DNA of 41,344 nt from positions 1-41,344 of IMG/VR virus record IMGVR_UViG_3300034198_008491. One strand, given 5' to 3'. This DNA is from a virus. Under the pieces are notes generated by a model. That model ran no database searches and was not told the origin of the DNA. It saw only the letters and a list, made by a program, of their open reading frames with translations. Shown in pieces: positions 32,333 through 39,268 of the stretch. The number at the start of each line of letters is the position of its first letter. Position 1 is the stretch's first letter. The position numbers were made by a program, and so were the translations under genes.

Positions 32333-32983
32333 TCAGTTGACATCCTTCCATGTATGGTTCTTTTCGGTAAAGCGTGATCCCTTCCCGAGATCGAAGGAGC
32401 CATGTGCCAAGTTGGACCATAATCCGTACAAGGATCCATGAATAGTGTTCGGATTAGCATTTGCGTACTTGGTCTGCATACGTAACTGGAGTTCACCATA
32501 ATCAATAGGATTTTTATTTTTACGTAAGTGTTCGTCCACTGCATTGAAGTGCCTGCCTAGCAGCGCCCGTAGATGCACAGGGTTGTCGATAGTGAAGTCC
32601 GTAGAATCAATGGCTTGGTCCGTCTCACCCGTCATAGTAAATTTCAACGGGTTCACAACCGTACGGAGACGTACATGAGCCAGTCCCTCGTTCTCACGAA
32701 CATGATAAAGGGTCAGATCGGAACGCAGTCCGGTTTCGTGAGGGATCTGTACATGGAGCATTCCGTGCCGTGCCCCACCCGAGGCATAATCCTCACCGGG
32801 GGCGACCACTCTGTTGCGTTCCTGTTCTACGATATAGCGAGAGCCACCGGGAATGGTTGGGATATGAATACCACCGATATTCATGCGACGAGCGTCCATA
32901 TCGATGCCCAACTGGTTCCTGAAGGTCAACAGGTGACCCCTGAAACGGTCAGCAAAGTCACTTCTACGGGGATCAAGCACCAT
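32333..32983 (-). CDS. Paralog family B member (216 aa)
   Basis: ATG 32983 overlaps the previous gene by 11 bases, with GAGG seven bases upstream. It opens 'MVLDPRRSDFADRFRGH', identical at its first ten residues to the 32973 protein, and continues 'GIDMDARRMNIGGIHIPTIPG'. Core 'VQIPHETGLRSDLTLYHV' and 'LRALLGRHFNAVDEHLRKN' follow. A recent duplication of 32973 is likely from the identical start, though the bodies have diverged. Confidence 0.65.
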   Translation of the reverse strand: MVLDPRRSDFADRFRGHLLTFRNQLGIDMDARRMNIGGIHIPTIPGGSRYIVEQERNRVVAPGEDYASGGARHGMLHVQIPHETGLRSDLTLYHVRENEGLAHVRLRTVVNPLKFTMTGETDQAIDSTDFTIDNPVHLRALLGRHFNAVDEHLRKNKNPIDYGELQLRMQTKYANANPNTIHGSLYGLWSNLAHGSFDLGKGSRFTEKNHTWKDVN

Positions 32984-33623
32984 GCTCGTACCTCATTTTT
33001 TCAGTGAACTTCATGTTGTTCGTCATGTCAAATGTTCCCGTAACCAACTCACTGGGACCGAACGTCTTAGCACCTACGTTATGGACTCCCAGCGCCCTGC
33101 CACGATGAACACTGTCGGTGCTGAGGTCACGGATTCTTGCAATACGCTCATAATCCTCAGGTTCCTCACGGATGCGTTCGTTCAATGACTTGAAGTGTTC
33201 TCCCAGCAGCGCTCGCAGTGATTGTGCTGACGAATGAATGTCAAAAGCACTGCGATTATGTATAGTCGTGTCGATTGGCTTGACCCTATTACTCAGCGGA
33301 TAGGTGCTCGTATTCACACTGGCAAGGGCAGTACCCTCCTTGGGACGTACATGTCCGATGAGTAGGGCGGTACGGTGCCCCGTCTCGTGCGGAATCTCCA
33401 CGTTGTATTCCCCGTGATACGGAGTCCCAACCTCAATGCTCAGTGGTGTCTCTCTCCCACTGTTGTCAACATCGTAGTGGTGAGTACCAGAAATGATGGG
33501 AATACGATAATTACCCAGTCCTAGGTGCCGCTCCCCGATGTCCAGATCTAACATGTTCGTGAAATTGGTGAAATGTTCCCTGAACCTGTCAGGAAAGTCA
33601 CTCCGACGTGGATCTAGCACCAT
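32973..33623 (-). CDS. Paralog family B member, first gene of the island operon (216 aa)
   Basis: ATG 33623 has GGGAG six bases upstream. It starts 'MVLDPRRSDFPDRFREHF', then 'IGERHLGLGNYRIPIISGTH', 'VEIPHETGHRTALLIGHV' (about 84-101) and 'LRALLGEHFKSLNERIREE' (about 142-160), ending 'KFTEKMRYEHGA'. Its upstream region is the ~1 kb non-coding stretch, so any promoter for the island lies there. Function unknown. Confidence 0.65.
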   Translation of the reverse strand: MVLDPRRSDFPDRFREHFTNFTNMLDLDIGERHLGLGNYRIPIISGTHHYDVDNSGRETPLSIEVGTPYHGEYNVEIPHETGHRTALLIGHVRPKEGTALASVNTSTYPLSNRVKPIDTTIHNRSAFDIHSSAQSLRALLGEHFKSLNERIREEPEDYERIARIRDLSTDSVHRGRALGVHNVGAKTFGPSELVTGTFDMTNNMKFTEKMRYEHGA

Positions 33624-33669
33624 TTGTGTCTCCCAAAGCGGTATGCACGTATATCACCATATTAGCCGA

Positions 33670-33688
33670 CCGACCATTCCCGCAGACA
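33670..33688 (-). repeat. 19-bp repeat, copy 1 (inverted)
   Basis: Minus strand TGTCTGCGGGAATGGTCGG. It matches the copies at 33874, 33910 and 38722, and faces copy 2 across a 185-base AT-rich segment. Confidence 0.75.
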
Positions 33689-33873
33689 GGAAAGTTGCCG
33701 AAATTACCCTAAAAACACCCGGCATAGCCAAATATGGCTCAAAAACACCCGAAAATGCCCGAATATGCAAAAATCATAGGCTCTAAGGCACTATTTCTAG
33801 GATTTTCATAGAAATTGCTCATAGGGCACTACTTTGGTGCATTTTTCATATCGCCTATACACGTCCCCTAGGG

Positions 33874-33892
33874 CATCTGCGGGAATGGTCGG
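33874..33892 (+). repeat. 19-bp repeat, copy 2
   Basis: CATCTGCGGGAATGGTCGG, differing from copy 1 at the first two positions only. Confidence 0.75.
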
Positions 33893-33909
33893 ATCTTAAT
33901 GGTGGGGGG

Positions 33910-33928
33910 TGTCTGCGGGAGGGGTCGG
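33910..33928 (+). repeat. 19-bp repeat, copy 3
   Basis: TGTCTGCGGGAGGGGTCGG, 36 bases after copy 2 in the same orientation. Confidence 0.75.
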
Positions 33929-34538
33929 GCCACCGGGGACGCCGGTGCGCTGCGGCGCTCGCCCACGGGGCATGTCGCCGTATGGGAACGGCACATGGGG
34001 CACGAAACCGGGCTATGGGTGGCTCCTACTCACCAGAGAGAGGACACACACCAGAGGCCCACGTTTCGGTGGCATGTGGAATACCTATGCACTCGCATGC
34101 ATGGCATGTTGCATATCCATACAGACCTATGCATTGGTCACTGCACTACTCAGAATGCAACCTCGTGCGAGACTTTCTGCACACATGCGTAGGGCAACAT
34201 GGGTGGTTCGACCTGTGTGAGTTGTTACTGGGCTGTGGCTCTGTGTGCTCTCGCTGCTGCTGCTGTGTGCCTGTCTCCTGTCTGTCTCTCTCTCCTGTCT
34301 CGTGGGTCATCCCCCCGGCCCCGGTTTCGGGGACCAGTGGGAATCCCACACGGTGGAATGTGTGCTCAAATATGGATTTGCCACGAGAGGTGTCTGTGTG
34401 GCTTTCTCACATGCCGTTCTGGATCGTCGGCTGTACGCATGCTTCCCCTCCATGTGCTCCTCCATATGGGGCTTACAGAGGCCTCTCATGGGATTTCCAT
34501 ATCTCCCTTAGCCCCGAATTCGGTGGCCCAGAAATGCG

Positions 34539-34571
34539 AAAGCCCCCGGCCCTGTGTGGACCGGGGGCTTT
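34539..34571 (-). terminator. Terminator hairpin after the 34588 gene
   Basis: Perfect 11-bp stem AAAGCCCCCGG/CCGGGGGCTTT (34539-34549 and 34561-34571) with an 11-base loop. On the minus strand it starts 16 bases past the stop at 34588 and ends in TTT. It is the left-hand end of the right-arm transcription units. Confidence 0.8.
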
Positions 34572-34587
34572 GGGGCTGTGGGGCTGG

Positions 34588-35448
34588 TCAGTCCTTGCTG
34601 GCCGTCTTCACCATCTTGGCGGTGACGGCATCGGGAGTCTCACCGGTCTTGGCAGCGAGCGCCAGTGCGACGGTGGCGACACTGGCGTGCAGTGCGACCA
34701 TCTGCTCTGCGGTGATGCGGTCGCCGTAGTAGCGAGCGTCACGCAGTTCGCTGATCGCCCAGTTGCGAGCGGCGACTGCGGTCTTGAAGTACTCCTTGCG
34801 GCCGTACTTGTCGGTGACCACGAGTTCACTGCCATCGACCGTTGCCGCCTTTGCGATGCGCTTGGCCTCACGCTCTGCCTTGGCTGCTGCACGCTCCTCT
34901 GCGGCGATCTTGGAAGCCTTGGAGGTGCCGTTCGTCCACTCCACGGGAGCAGACGGGAAGCAGACCGAACAGAGTATCTCGCCGTGCGCTGCGACCGCAT
35001 CGGCCTCCGTCATTCCCGACAGTTCGGGGAGCCATGCGAACGTGGTGGACGACAGGCAGGTGTGGCAACCCATGTGGCTGTGGACGTGACCGGCCGACGA
35101 GGTGACGAGGAAGAAGCGCGACCAGCGGTGCTCCACGAACAGGGCGGCGAGCGGCTGCATGTCCTCACGGATGCGAGCGATCTCCGCGTCGGCTGCATCA
35201 GCGGCGGCGCGGGCCTCCTGCTGGCGGTGGAGGTTGTACGACTCAGGGGCGACGTACGCACGGGCCGCGTTACGGGTGCCGCTCCACGCTCCACGGCGGT
35301 CCTGCGTGTGACCGGCAATGCGGTGGAGGGTGGCGTAGGCGTTGGCCCACTTGCGGTTGGCGTTGAATGCCTCACTCTCCAGCGCAGCGAGGGCCGTGTC
35401 GGTGGCGAGGGCGAGGGTGTGGATGTCGGTGGTGGTGGTGTGTGTCAT
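34588..35448 (-). CDS. Conserved actinophage zinc protein (286 aa)
   Basis: Start ATG 35448 is chosen because TACGCT ends seven bases upstream and an in-frame extension to 35592 would cross the operator. Residues about 105-175 carry 'RFFLVTSSAGHVHSHMGCHTC' followed by 'FAWLPELSG' and 'GEILCSVCFPSAPVEW'. The H-x-H, CxxC and CxxC set is probably a zinc site. This motif line is one I recall from many actinophage proteins of unknown role. The N-terminal part is helical ('ANAYATLHRIAGHTQDRR') and the C-terminal part is charged and helical. Possibly a DNA- or RNA-associated regulator. Confidence 0.75.
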   Translation of the reverse strand: MTHTTTTDIHTLALATDTALAALESEAFNANRKWANAYATLHRIAGHTQDRRGAWSGTRNAARAYVAPESYNLHRQQEARAAADAADAEIARIREDMQPLAALFVEHRWSRFFLVTSSAGHVHSHMGCHTCLSSTTFAWLPELSGMTEADAVAAHGEILCSVCFPSAPVEWTNGTSKASKIAAEERAAAKAEREAKRIAKAATVDGSELVVTDKYGRKEYFKTAVAARNWAISELRDARYYGDRITAEQMVALHASVATVALALAAKTGETPDAVTAKMVKTASKD

Positions 35449-35455
35449 GCCGGGG

Positions 35456-35504
35456 AGCGTATCGGGCAATGCGCTCACCACAACCTCAGTGCGCAGATTT
35501 CTGG
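35456..35504 (-). promoter_or_regulatory. Leaderless promoter with operator-like repeat, copy 1
   Basis: Minus strand: operator-like CCAGAAATCTGCGCACTGAG G (35504-35484), -35 TTGTGG (35483-35478), 16-base spacer, -10 TACGCT (35461-35456), then seven bases to the ATG at 35448. The plus-strand block 35481-35504 is identical over 24 bases to 36661-36684. Confidence 0.65.
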
Positions 35505-35562
35505 CTCGAGACTCAGCAGGCGCTGTGTTGGCCTGTGGGCATATCGGGCTATCAGCCAGAGC

Positions 35563-35606
35563 GTGAGCACGTTTGCGTTGCTCTGAGCGCATTCTGGAGG
35601 CCTCTC
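35563..35606 (+). repeat. 44-bp repeat, copy 1
   Basis: Starts GTGAGCACGTTTGCG and ends GGAGGCCTCTC. It matches the reverse complement of 40490-40533 at 40 of 44 positions by eye. It lies in the gap after the 41-aa gene and contains a palindromic GAGGCCTC core. Confidence 0.7.
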
Positions 35607-35608
35607 CG

Positions 35609-35734
35609 TCAGGCCTTGCCCTTGTCCTTGTCCTTGCGGACCTGCTCCCCGGCGGCCGTCAATTTGGCGGCGAACGCATCGACCGGGCTGGTCCGCTTGG
35701 TCTTCTTCTTGGGTGTCTTCTTGGGTTCAGTCAT
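35609..35734 (-). CDS. Lys-rich protein of 41 aa
   Basis: ATG 35734 lies seven bases after a TAATTT box and has no Shine-Dalgarno. The product opens with MTEPKKTPKKKTKRTSP, is followed by 'VDAFAAKLTAAGEQVR' and ends 'KDKDKGKA'. It is strongly basic with an amphipathic helix in the middle, which would suit DNA binding. It sits between two other right-arm units. No family recognised. Confidence 0.55.
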   Translation of the reverse strand: MTEPKKTPKKKTKRTSPVDAFAAKLTAAGEQVRKDKDKGKA

Positions 35735-35750
35735 GGCCCCGAAATTACAA

Positions 35751-35781
35751 CAGCCCCACCCCCGTGCTGGGGATGGGGCTG
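35751..35781 (-). terminator. Terminator hairpin after the 35797 gene
   Basis: CAGCCCCACCCC pairs with GGGG-A-TGGGGCTG (one bulge) around CGTGCT, 16 bases past the stop at 35797. Lacks a T-run. Overlaps where the -35 of the 41-aa gene would lie. Confidence 0.6.
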
Positions 35782-35796
35782 CGGTGCCGGGATGGC

Positions 35797-36627
35797 TCAG
35801 GCGCTGCGCTTGGCGACCTTGGCCTCTGCGAGCAGGGCGAGCGTCTCAGGGCTGTCTACCCAGCCCTCCACCTTGCGCACGCACACCGGGCCGACACCAC
35901 GAGACACGCTGACTGCGTCCTCCAGCGCCTTGCGGCAGAGGCCACACTCGCCCGTGATCGAAGCGTACGCAGCGAGCGCTGCCTGAGGGTCGGCGGCGAT
36001 GACGGCGAGCGCCTCGCTGATCTTGCCCACGTACCGCTGGCCGGGCCGCTGCGAGCCGTACTTGGTCTGCTGGCCGTAGGCAGCGCCGTCGGACACGAAC
36101 ACCCAGCCAGCCCACTTGCCGGTGGTCACGTTGCGCACGGACACCTTCAGACGGGTGTCGCCGTTCGGCACTGCGTAGTGGCCGGTGGGCAGGTTGCTGA
36201 TGTCGATTCCGGTCGGTGCCGGGGCTGCGACCGTCTCGCCGGTCACGGTGGCGACGAGGGTGGTGAGCGCAGCGGTGGTGGCGGCGGCGAGGTCACGGTT
36301 GCCCTCGTTGCAGACGGCCGTCACGTCGGCCATGAGCGCACCAGCGGTGGCGAGCACGTCAGCGGTGAACGCTGCCGGGTTGGCATCGTGCAGGTCGTTC
36401 AGGCGGTTGGCGAGGTCGGCCACGGGCTGGGCGAACTTGGACACGCACTTCACGAACATGTTGGTGGCGCTGGTGATCTGCCCATCGGACAGGCGGCGGT
36501 TGGGCTTGGCCTGACGGGCGAGCGACACGGCGAAGTCGGACCAGCCCTGCTGGGCGAGCCATGCGACGAGCGCCTCGTACGAGGCAGGGGCGACGACGGT
36601 GGACGGGGAGGTGGTGGTGGTGGTCAT
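35797..36627 (-). CDS. DUF6011-like zinc protein (276 aa)
   Basis: ATG 36627 is preceded by CAGACT and seven bases; an earlier GTG frame start runs into the operator. Residues 1-15 are a Thr/Ser lead. About 16-150 are helical with an Ala-rich core. About 150-230 are beta-rich with 'LPTGHYAVPNGDTRLKVSVR'. The end has 'ASITGECGLCRKALEDAVSVSRGVGPVC' over about 227-254, the Cys/Gly line typical of DUF6011-type phage and plasmid proteins (CxxC and a final GIGPxC). Role unknown; such domains often occur beside helicases, as here. Confidence 0.75.
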   Translation of the reverse strand: MTTTTTSPSTVVAPASYEALVAWLAQQGWSDFAVSLARQAKPNRRLSDGQITSATNMFVKCVSKFAQPVADLANRLNDLHDANPAAFTADVLATAGALMADVTAVCNEGNRDLAAATTAALTTLVATVTGETVAAPAPTGIDISNLPTGHYAVPNGDTRLKVSVRNVTTGKWAGWVFVSDGAAYGQQTKYGSQRPGQRYVGKISEALAVIAADPQAALAAYASITGECGLCRKALEDAVSVSRGVGPVCVRKVEGWVDSPETLALLAEAKVAKRSA

Positions 36628-36634
36628 GCCCACG

Positions 36635-36684
36635 AGTCTGGCAGCGAGGTGAGCGCATACCAACCTCAGTGCGCAGATTTCTGG
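36635..36684 (-). promoter_or_regulatory. Leaderless promoter with operator-like repeat, copy 2
   Basis: Minus strand: operator CCAGAAATCTGCGCACTGAG G (36684-36664), -35 TTGGTA (36663-36658), 17-base spacer, -10 CAGACT (36640-36635; imperfect), seven bases to the ATG at 36627. Identical operator to copy 1. Confidence 0.65.
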
Positions 36685-36701
36685 GCGTACCGGGATATGA
36701 A

Positions 36702-36732
36702 ACGGGCCACCCCCGATATGGGAGTGGCCCGT
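36702..36732 (-). terminator. Terminator hairpin after the helicase gene
   Basis: ACGGGCCAC (36702-36710) pairs with GTGGCCCGT (36724-36732), 22 bases past the helicase stop and before the next operator. There is no T-run, as is common in actinobacteria. Confidence 0.65.
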
Positions 36733-36754
36733 CGCTGGTATGGCACTCAGCGAA

Positions 36755-38395
36755 TCACGAGACGAACCTGCGGAGCACGGCCTCCATGACCGACTCGCTG
36801 GGCACCGTCACGTCGGGGTTGCCGATGTTGATGGCATCGGTGATCTGGGCCTTGGTCTGGAGCACGTCCCAGAGGTCCATGTCGAACGACGGCTCGCCGT
36901 CTGCGTAGGCGGTCTGGAGGACGTGGTAGTTGACCGTCTCGCCCCGGTCAGCACGGGCCTTGCTGAGATCGTCGCAGCGGAGCGTGCGGCCTGCGGCCTG
37001 AGCGATGGCACCGGCCGACCATGGCAGTTGCACGAACAGCGTGTCGCTGGCTGCGGTGAGCGTGACGGCCTGCGAGGCTGCGGCCAGTTGGGCGAGGATG
37101 ACGTTGTACCGGCCAGTCTGGAAGCCTTCCTCTGCGTCACGGCGGCTGGCGGCGGTGGACGAACCGTTGATCTCGCACACACGAGCGCCAGCGTTGAGGA
37201 ACGCAGCGGCGAGGGCCGTGTACACGGAGCGGTGCTCGTAGAACACGACGATGCTCTTGCCCTCGTCCAGCAGGGGCTGGGCCAGTTCGACGGCCGCATC
37301 GACCTTGGCGAGGCCTGCGTACTCACGGAGGCGCATCAGTTCAAGGATGACCTGCGCACGCTCTGCACGCCACGCTGCGTCCACGCCCTTCTGCTCACGC
37401 ACCCAGTCAAGGAAGTTTCGCTTGATGCGGTCGTACGTGCGCATTGCATCGTTGGCGACGGCGAGGGGCTGCACGAGCCAGCCGAAGCCGGGGAGCATGC
37501 CGGGGTCCATCTCGCGCTTCTCACGGCGCACGTAGCAGGTGCTGCGCAGGTTGTGGTGGAGGTCAAGCAGGTTGGCGAAGCCGTCGAACGAGTAGCCGTA
37601 GCCGTTGTTGACCGGGTTGCAGTACCGCCACTTGAAGGCGCTCAGGGTGCGAGCAGCAACGCCGTCCTTGGCGGCAACGGCCTTCACGAGGTCGTCCCCC
37701 CCGGCGATGCGAATCTGCATGAGCGCCTCAATCGGGCGGTTGCTGGTGAGCGTGCCGGTGGCGACCACGACGGCACCGCCACGGCTGCGCACGTCCTCTG
37801 CCACGGTGAGCATGACGTGACCACGGAGGTTCGGCTCGCCTGCGTTGCCCTTGTCACGGTGCGACTCGTCACGCACCACGAAGTCGATGGTCTGGGTGAG
37901 GGCGTTGGCGGTGTAGACCTTCTTGCCGTTCACCTTGGCGGTGTCGCAGAGCCACGCCTGAAGGGTGCGCGGGTCGTCGCCCATCCACACGATGTTGGCA
38001 TCGGCCGGGACGGCGGTCGGCTTGTGACCGAAGGCCTTGAACATGCGGAGGCCGGGGAACGTGGCGGCGAGTTCACGGACGTAACCGGAGTAGTTGGCGA
38101 CCGGGGTGACGATCAGCGCACGGGTCTTGCTGTGGATGGCGAGCAGGGCGAGCAGGACACGGGTCTTGCCCATGCCCATGTCATCTCCCAGCACGAGGCC
38201 ACGGCGGCGGCTGATCACGTCGATGCCTGCCTTGATGGCTGAGTACTGGTGGGGGTAGAGCGAGCCAGCGATGAGGCCGGGGATGTCGAACGGCTCGCAG
38301 GCAAGCGACTGCGATGCGGTGACGACTGCTGCGATGTCGTCAGCGGTCGGCTTGGGCTGGGTGAGGGGCTGCTGTGGTGAGGTGAAGAGTGCCAT
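36755..38395 (-). CDS. SNF2-type DEAD/H helicase (546 aa)
   Basis: ATG 38395, seven bases after TAGATT; a frame start further upstream crosses the promoter. Motifs: Q/I region 'LYPHQYSAIKAGI' (47-59), Walker A 'GDDMGMGKT' (70-78), motif II 'DESH' (176-179), motif III 'ATGT' (212-215), and motif VI 'QAAGRTLR' near 485. The C-terminal lobe is present ('LFVQLPWSAGAIAQ'), so both RecA-like lobes are complete. SNF2 proteins translocate on duplex DNA and remodel bound proteins. In phages they may aid replication or act against host defences. It is a single gene between its own terminator and promoter. Confidence 0.9.
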   Translation of the reverse strand: MALFTSPQQPLTQPKPTADDIAAVVTASQSLACEPFDIPGLIAGSLYPHQYSAIKAGIDVISRRRGLVLGDDMGMGKTRVLLALLAIHSKTRALIVTPVANYSGYVRELAATFPGLRMFKAFGHKPTAVPADANIVWMGDDPRTLQAWLCDTAKVNGKKVYTANALTQTIDFVVRDESHRDKGNAGEPNLRGHVMLTVAEDVRSRGGAVVVATGTLTSNRPIEALMQIRIAGGDDLVKAVAAKDGVAARTLSAFKWRYCNPVNNGYGYSFDGFANLLDLHHNLRSTCYVRREKREMDPGMLPGFGWLVQPLAVANDAMRTYDRIKRNFLDWVREQKGVDAAWRAERAQVILELMRLREYAGLAKVDAAVELAQPLLDEGKSIVVFYEHRSVYTALAAAFLNAGARVCEINGSSTAASRRDAEEGFQTGRYNVILAQLAAASQAVTLTAASDTLFVQLPWSAGAIAQAAGRTLRCDDLSKARADRGETVNYHVLQTAYADGEPSFDMDLWDVLQTKAQITDAINIGNPDVTVPSESVMEAVLRRFVS

Positions 38396-38402
38396 GACCC
38401 AG

Positions 38403-38453
38403 AATCTAGCCACGGGCTGGGCCGTTACCCACCCCAGTGAGCCGATTTCTTGG
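38403..38453 (-). promoter_or_regulatory. Leaderless promoter with operator-like repeat, copy 3 (helicase)
   Basis: Minus strand: CCAAGAAATCGGCTCACTGG GG (38453-38432), -35 TGGGTA (38431-38426), 17-base spacer, -10 TAGATT (38408-38403), seven bases to the ATG at 38395. The operator is a diverged version of copies 1 and 2. Confidence 0.6.
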
Positions 38454-38721
38454 CCCGATGAGCAGAAATAGCCTCTGACCTGCGGAAACGTGCTCACTAT
38501 GCGAAAGACCCTGTTGAACACTGGGTTTCTGACGATTTCACCCCCTCTGAGCAGGGCAAATGCCGATATCAGAGAATCGTCATTTCGCTCAGGATCGACG
38601 TGGTGAGCAGAAATGGGTGCGTAGTGCGCAGGATTCGTGCGTGGCTCTGAGAGCGAAATAGAGGCCTCTCAGGGAGAGATCATCCCGTATCCCCATATGC
38701 AACCTGTTTGTGGGATTTCTT

Positions 38722-38740
38722 TGTCTGCGGGAGGCGTCGG
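38722..38740 (+). repeat. 19-bp repeat, copy 4
   Basis: TGTCTGCGGGAGGCGTCGG, one base different from copy 3, about 4.8 kb away in a separate intergenic region. Confidence 0.75.
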
Positions 38741-38763
38741 TGCGACGAGGCCGGTTAACGGGA

Positions 38764-38791
38764 GAGGCCCACCCCGTTGGGGGTGGGCCTC
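38764..38791 (-). terminator. Terminator hairpin after the small zinc operon
   Basis: GAGGCCCACCCC pairs perfectly with GGGGTGGGCCTC across a GTTG loop, 47 bases beyond the stop at 38838. It lacks a T-run but is very stable. Confidence 0.65.
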
Positions 38792-38837
38792 AGTCACCGC
38801 TCCCCACCACAAGGAGCGTGGGTGGTGTAGGTGGGGG

Positions 38838-39044
38838 TCATCTCCTGAGCAGTCGTTCGGGCTGGAGCGCCGCCTCCCAGCGAGCGCACTCGTCGCAGCG
38901 GTGAGAGTCGATGCTCGTCGTATCGTCGGTGATGCCCACCGTGTGGGACCACCGCCTCGTGTGTGCCTTCAGGGCACGGAGGCTGCGGAACGACTTGGAC
39001 AGGCGGTCGCAGGAGTCGCACTCCAGTAGGTATCGCATCGTCAT
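38838..39044 (-). CDS. Small C2H2/Cys zinc protein (68 aa)
   Basis: ATG 39044 has AGGAGG seven bases upstream and overlaps the previous stop by four bases. 'CDSCDRL' with 'LKAHTRRWSH' forms a C2H2-like finger (about 9-33), and a second 'HRCDEC' (about 48-53) may add zinc. The pattern 'SFRSLRALKAHTRR' between Cys and His is that of DNA-binding fingers. Last gene of the operon. Could be a regulator of the repeated operator elements; no evidence beyond the fold. Confidence 0.7.
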   Translation of the reverse strand: MTMRYLLECDSCDRLSKSFRSLRALKAHTRRWSHTVGITDDTTSIDSHRCDECARWEAALQPERLLRR

Positions 39045-39268
39045 AGCGGCACCTCCTGCTGAGAGAGCGAGACACGCATACCCCGGTATCGATTGCCCAA
39101 GGCCCGAATCACGGCGAGCAGGAGGTCGTCGTTGTCAGGGTGGCGAATCGTCAGGGTGCTGTCCCCGAACAGGCGCATGTCCTGCGTGACGAGGCTGAAC
39201 TGGCCGCTGTGCTCGTCCCAGTACGAGGACAGGACATCGGCTGGCCCGGTGAGCGTGAGGTCGATCAT
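39041..39268 (-). CDS. Small protein (75 aa)
   Basis: ATG 39268 overlaps the upstream stop by four bases; a longer frame start lies inside the upstream gene. The product has 'DLTLTGPADVLSSYW' then 'TQDMRLFGDSTLTIRHPDNDDLLLAVIRALG', a beta-beta-alpha plan, and ends 'RVSLSQQEVPL'. No family recognised. Confidence 0.6.
   Translation of the reverse strand: MIDLTLTGPADVLSSYWDEHSGQFSLVTQDMRLFGDSTLTIRHPDNDDLLLAVIRALGNRYRGMRVSLSQQEVPL

Larger units (their letters stand above)
33624..34538. other. Long intergenic region without a convincing gene; candidate origin or control region
   Basis: About 915 bases between the right-arm terminator and the first island gene. The left part (33689-33873) is AT-rich with repeated 'AAAAACACCCG' and a TTTCTA/TAGAAA inverted pair. 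It is flanked by inverted copies of a 19-bp repeat, with a third copy at 33910. The right part is GC-rich, then contains many TGCAT and ATATGG words and a pyrimidine-rich block near 34250-34310. Open frames here are low in coding character or are shadows. An origin, a repressor control region or a genome end are all possible. Confidence 0.6.
38396..38837. other. Intergenic control region with repeats, no gene seen
   Basis: About 440 bases holding, from left to right, the helicase promoter, a GTGAGCACGTTT word, an operator-like partial copy near 38619-38634, a GAGGCCTCTC palindrome at about 38660-38669, the fourth 19-bp repeat and a 12-bp hairpin. Open frames here are short and cross the repeats, so I see no gene. 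Confidence 0.6.

Noticed and set aside
33899-34489. Several open frames of 60-100 residues in the non-coding kilobase
   Set aside because: Low-complexity (Cys, Ser, Leu or Gln/Arg runs), no ribosome sites, none conserved in pattern.
33982-35586. Plus-strand open frame of 534 residues
   Set aside because: Created by high GC opposite the 34588 gene; crosses the terminator hairpin and operator.
36740-38242. Plus-strand open frame of 500 residues opposite the helicase
   Set aside because: Shadow of helicase codons; the minus frame has all helicase motifs.
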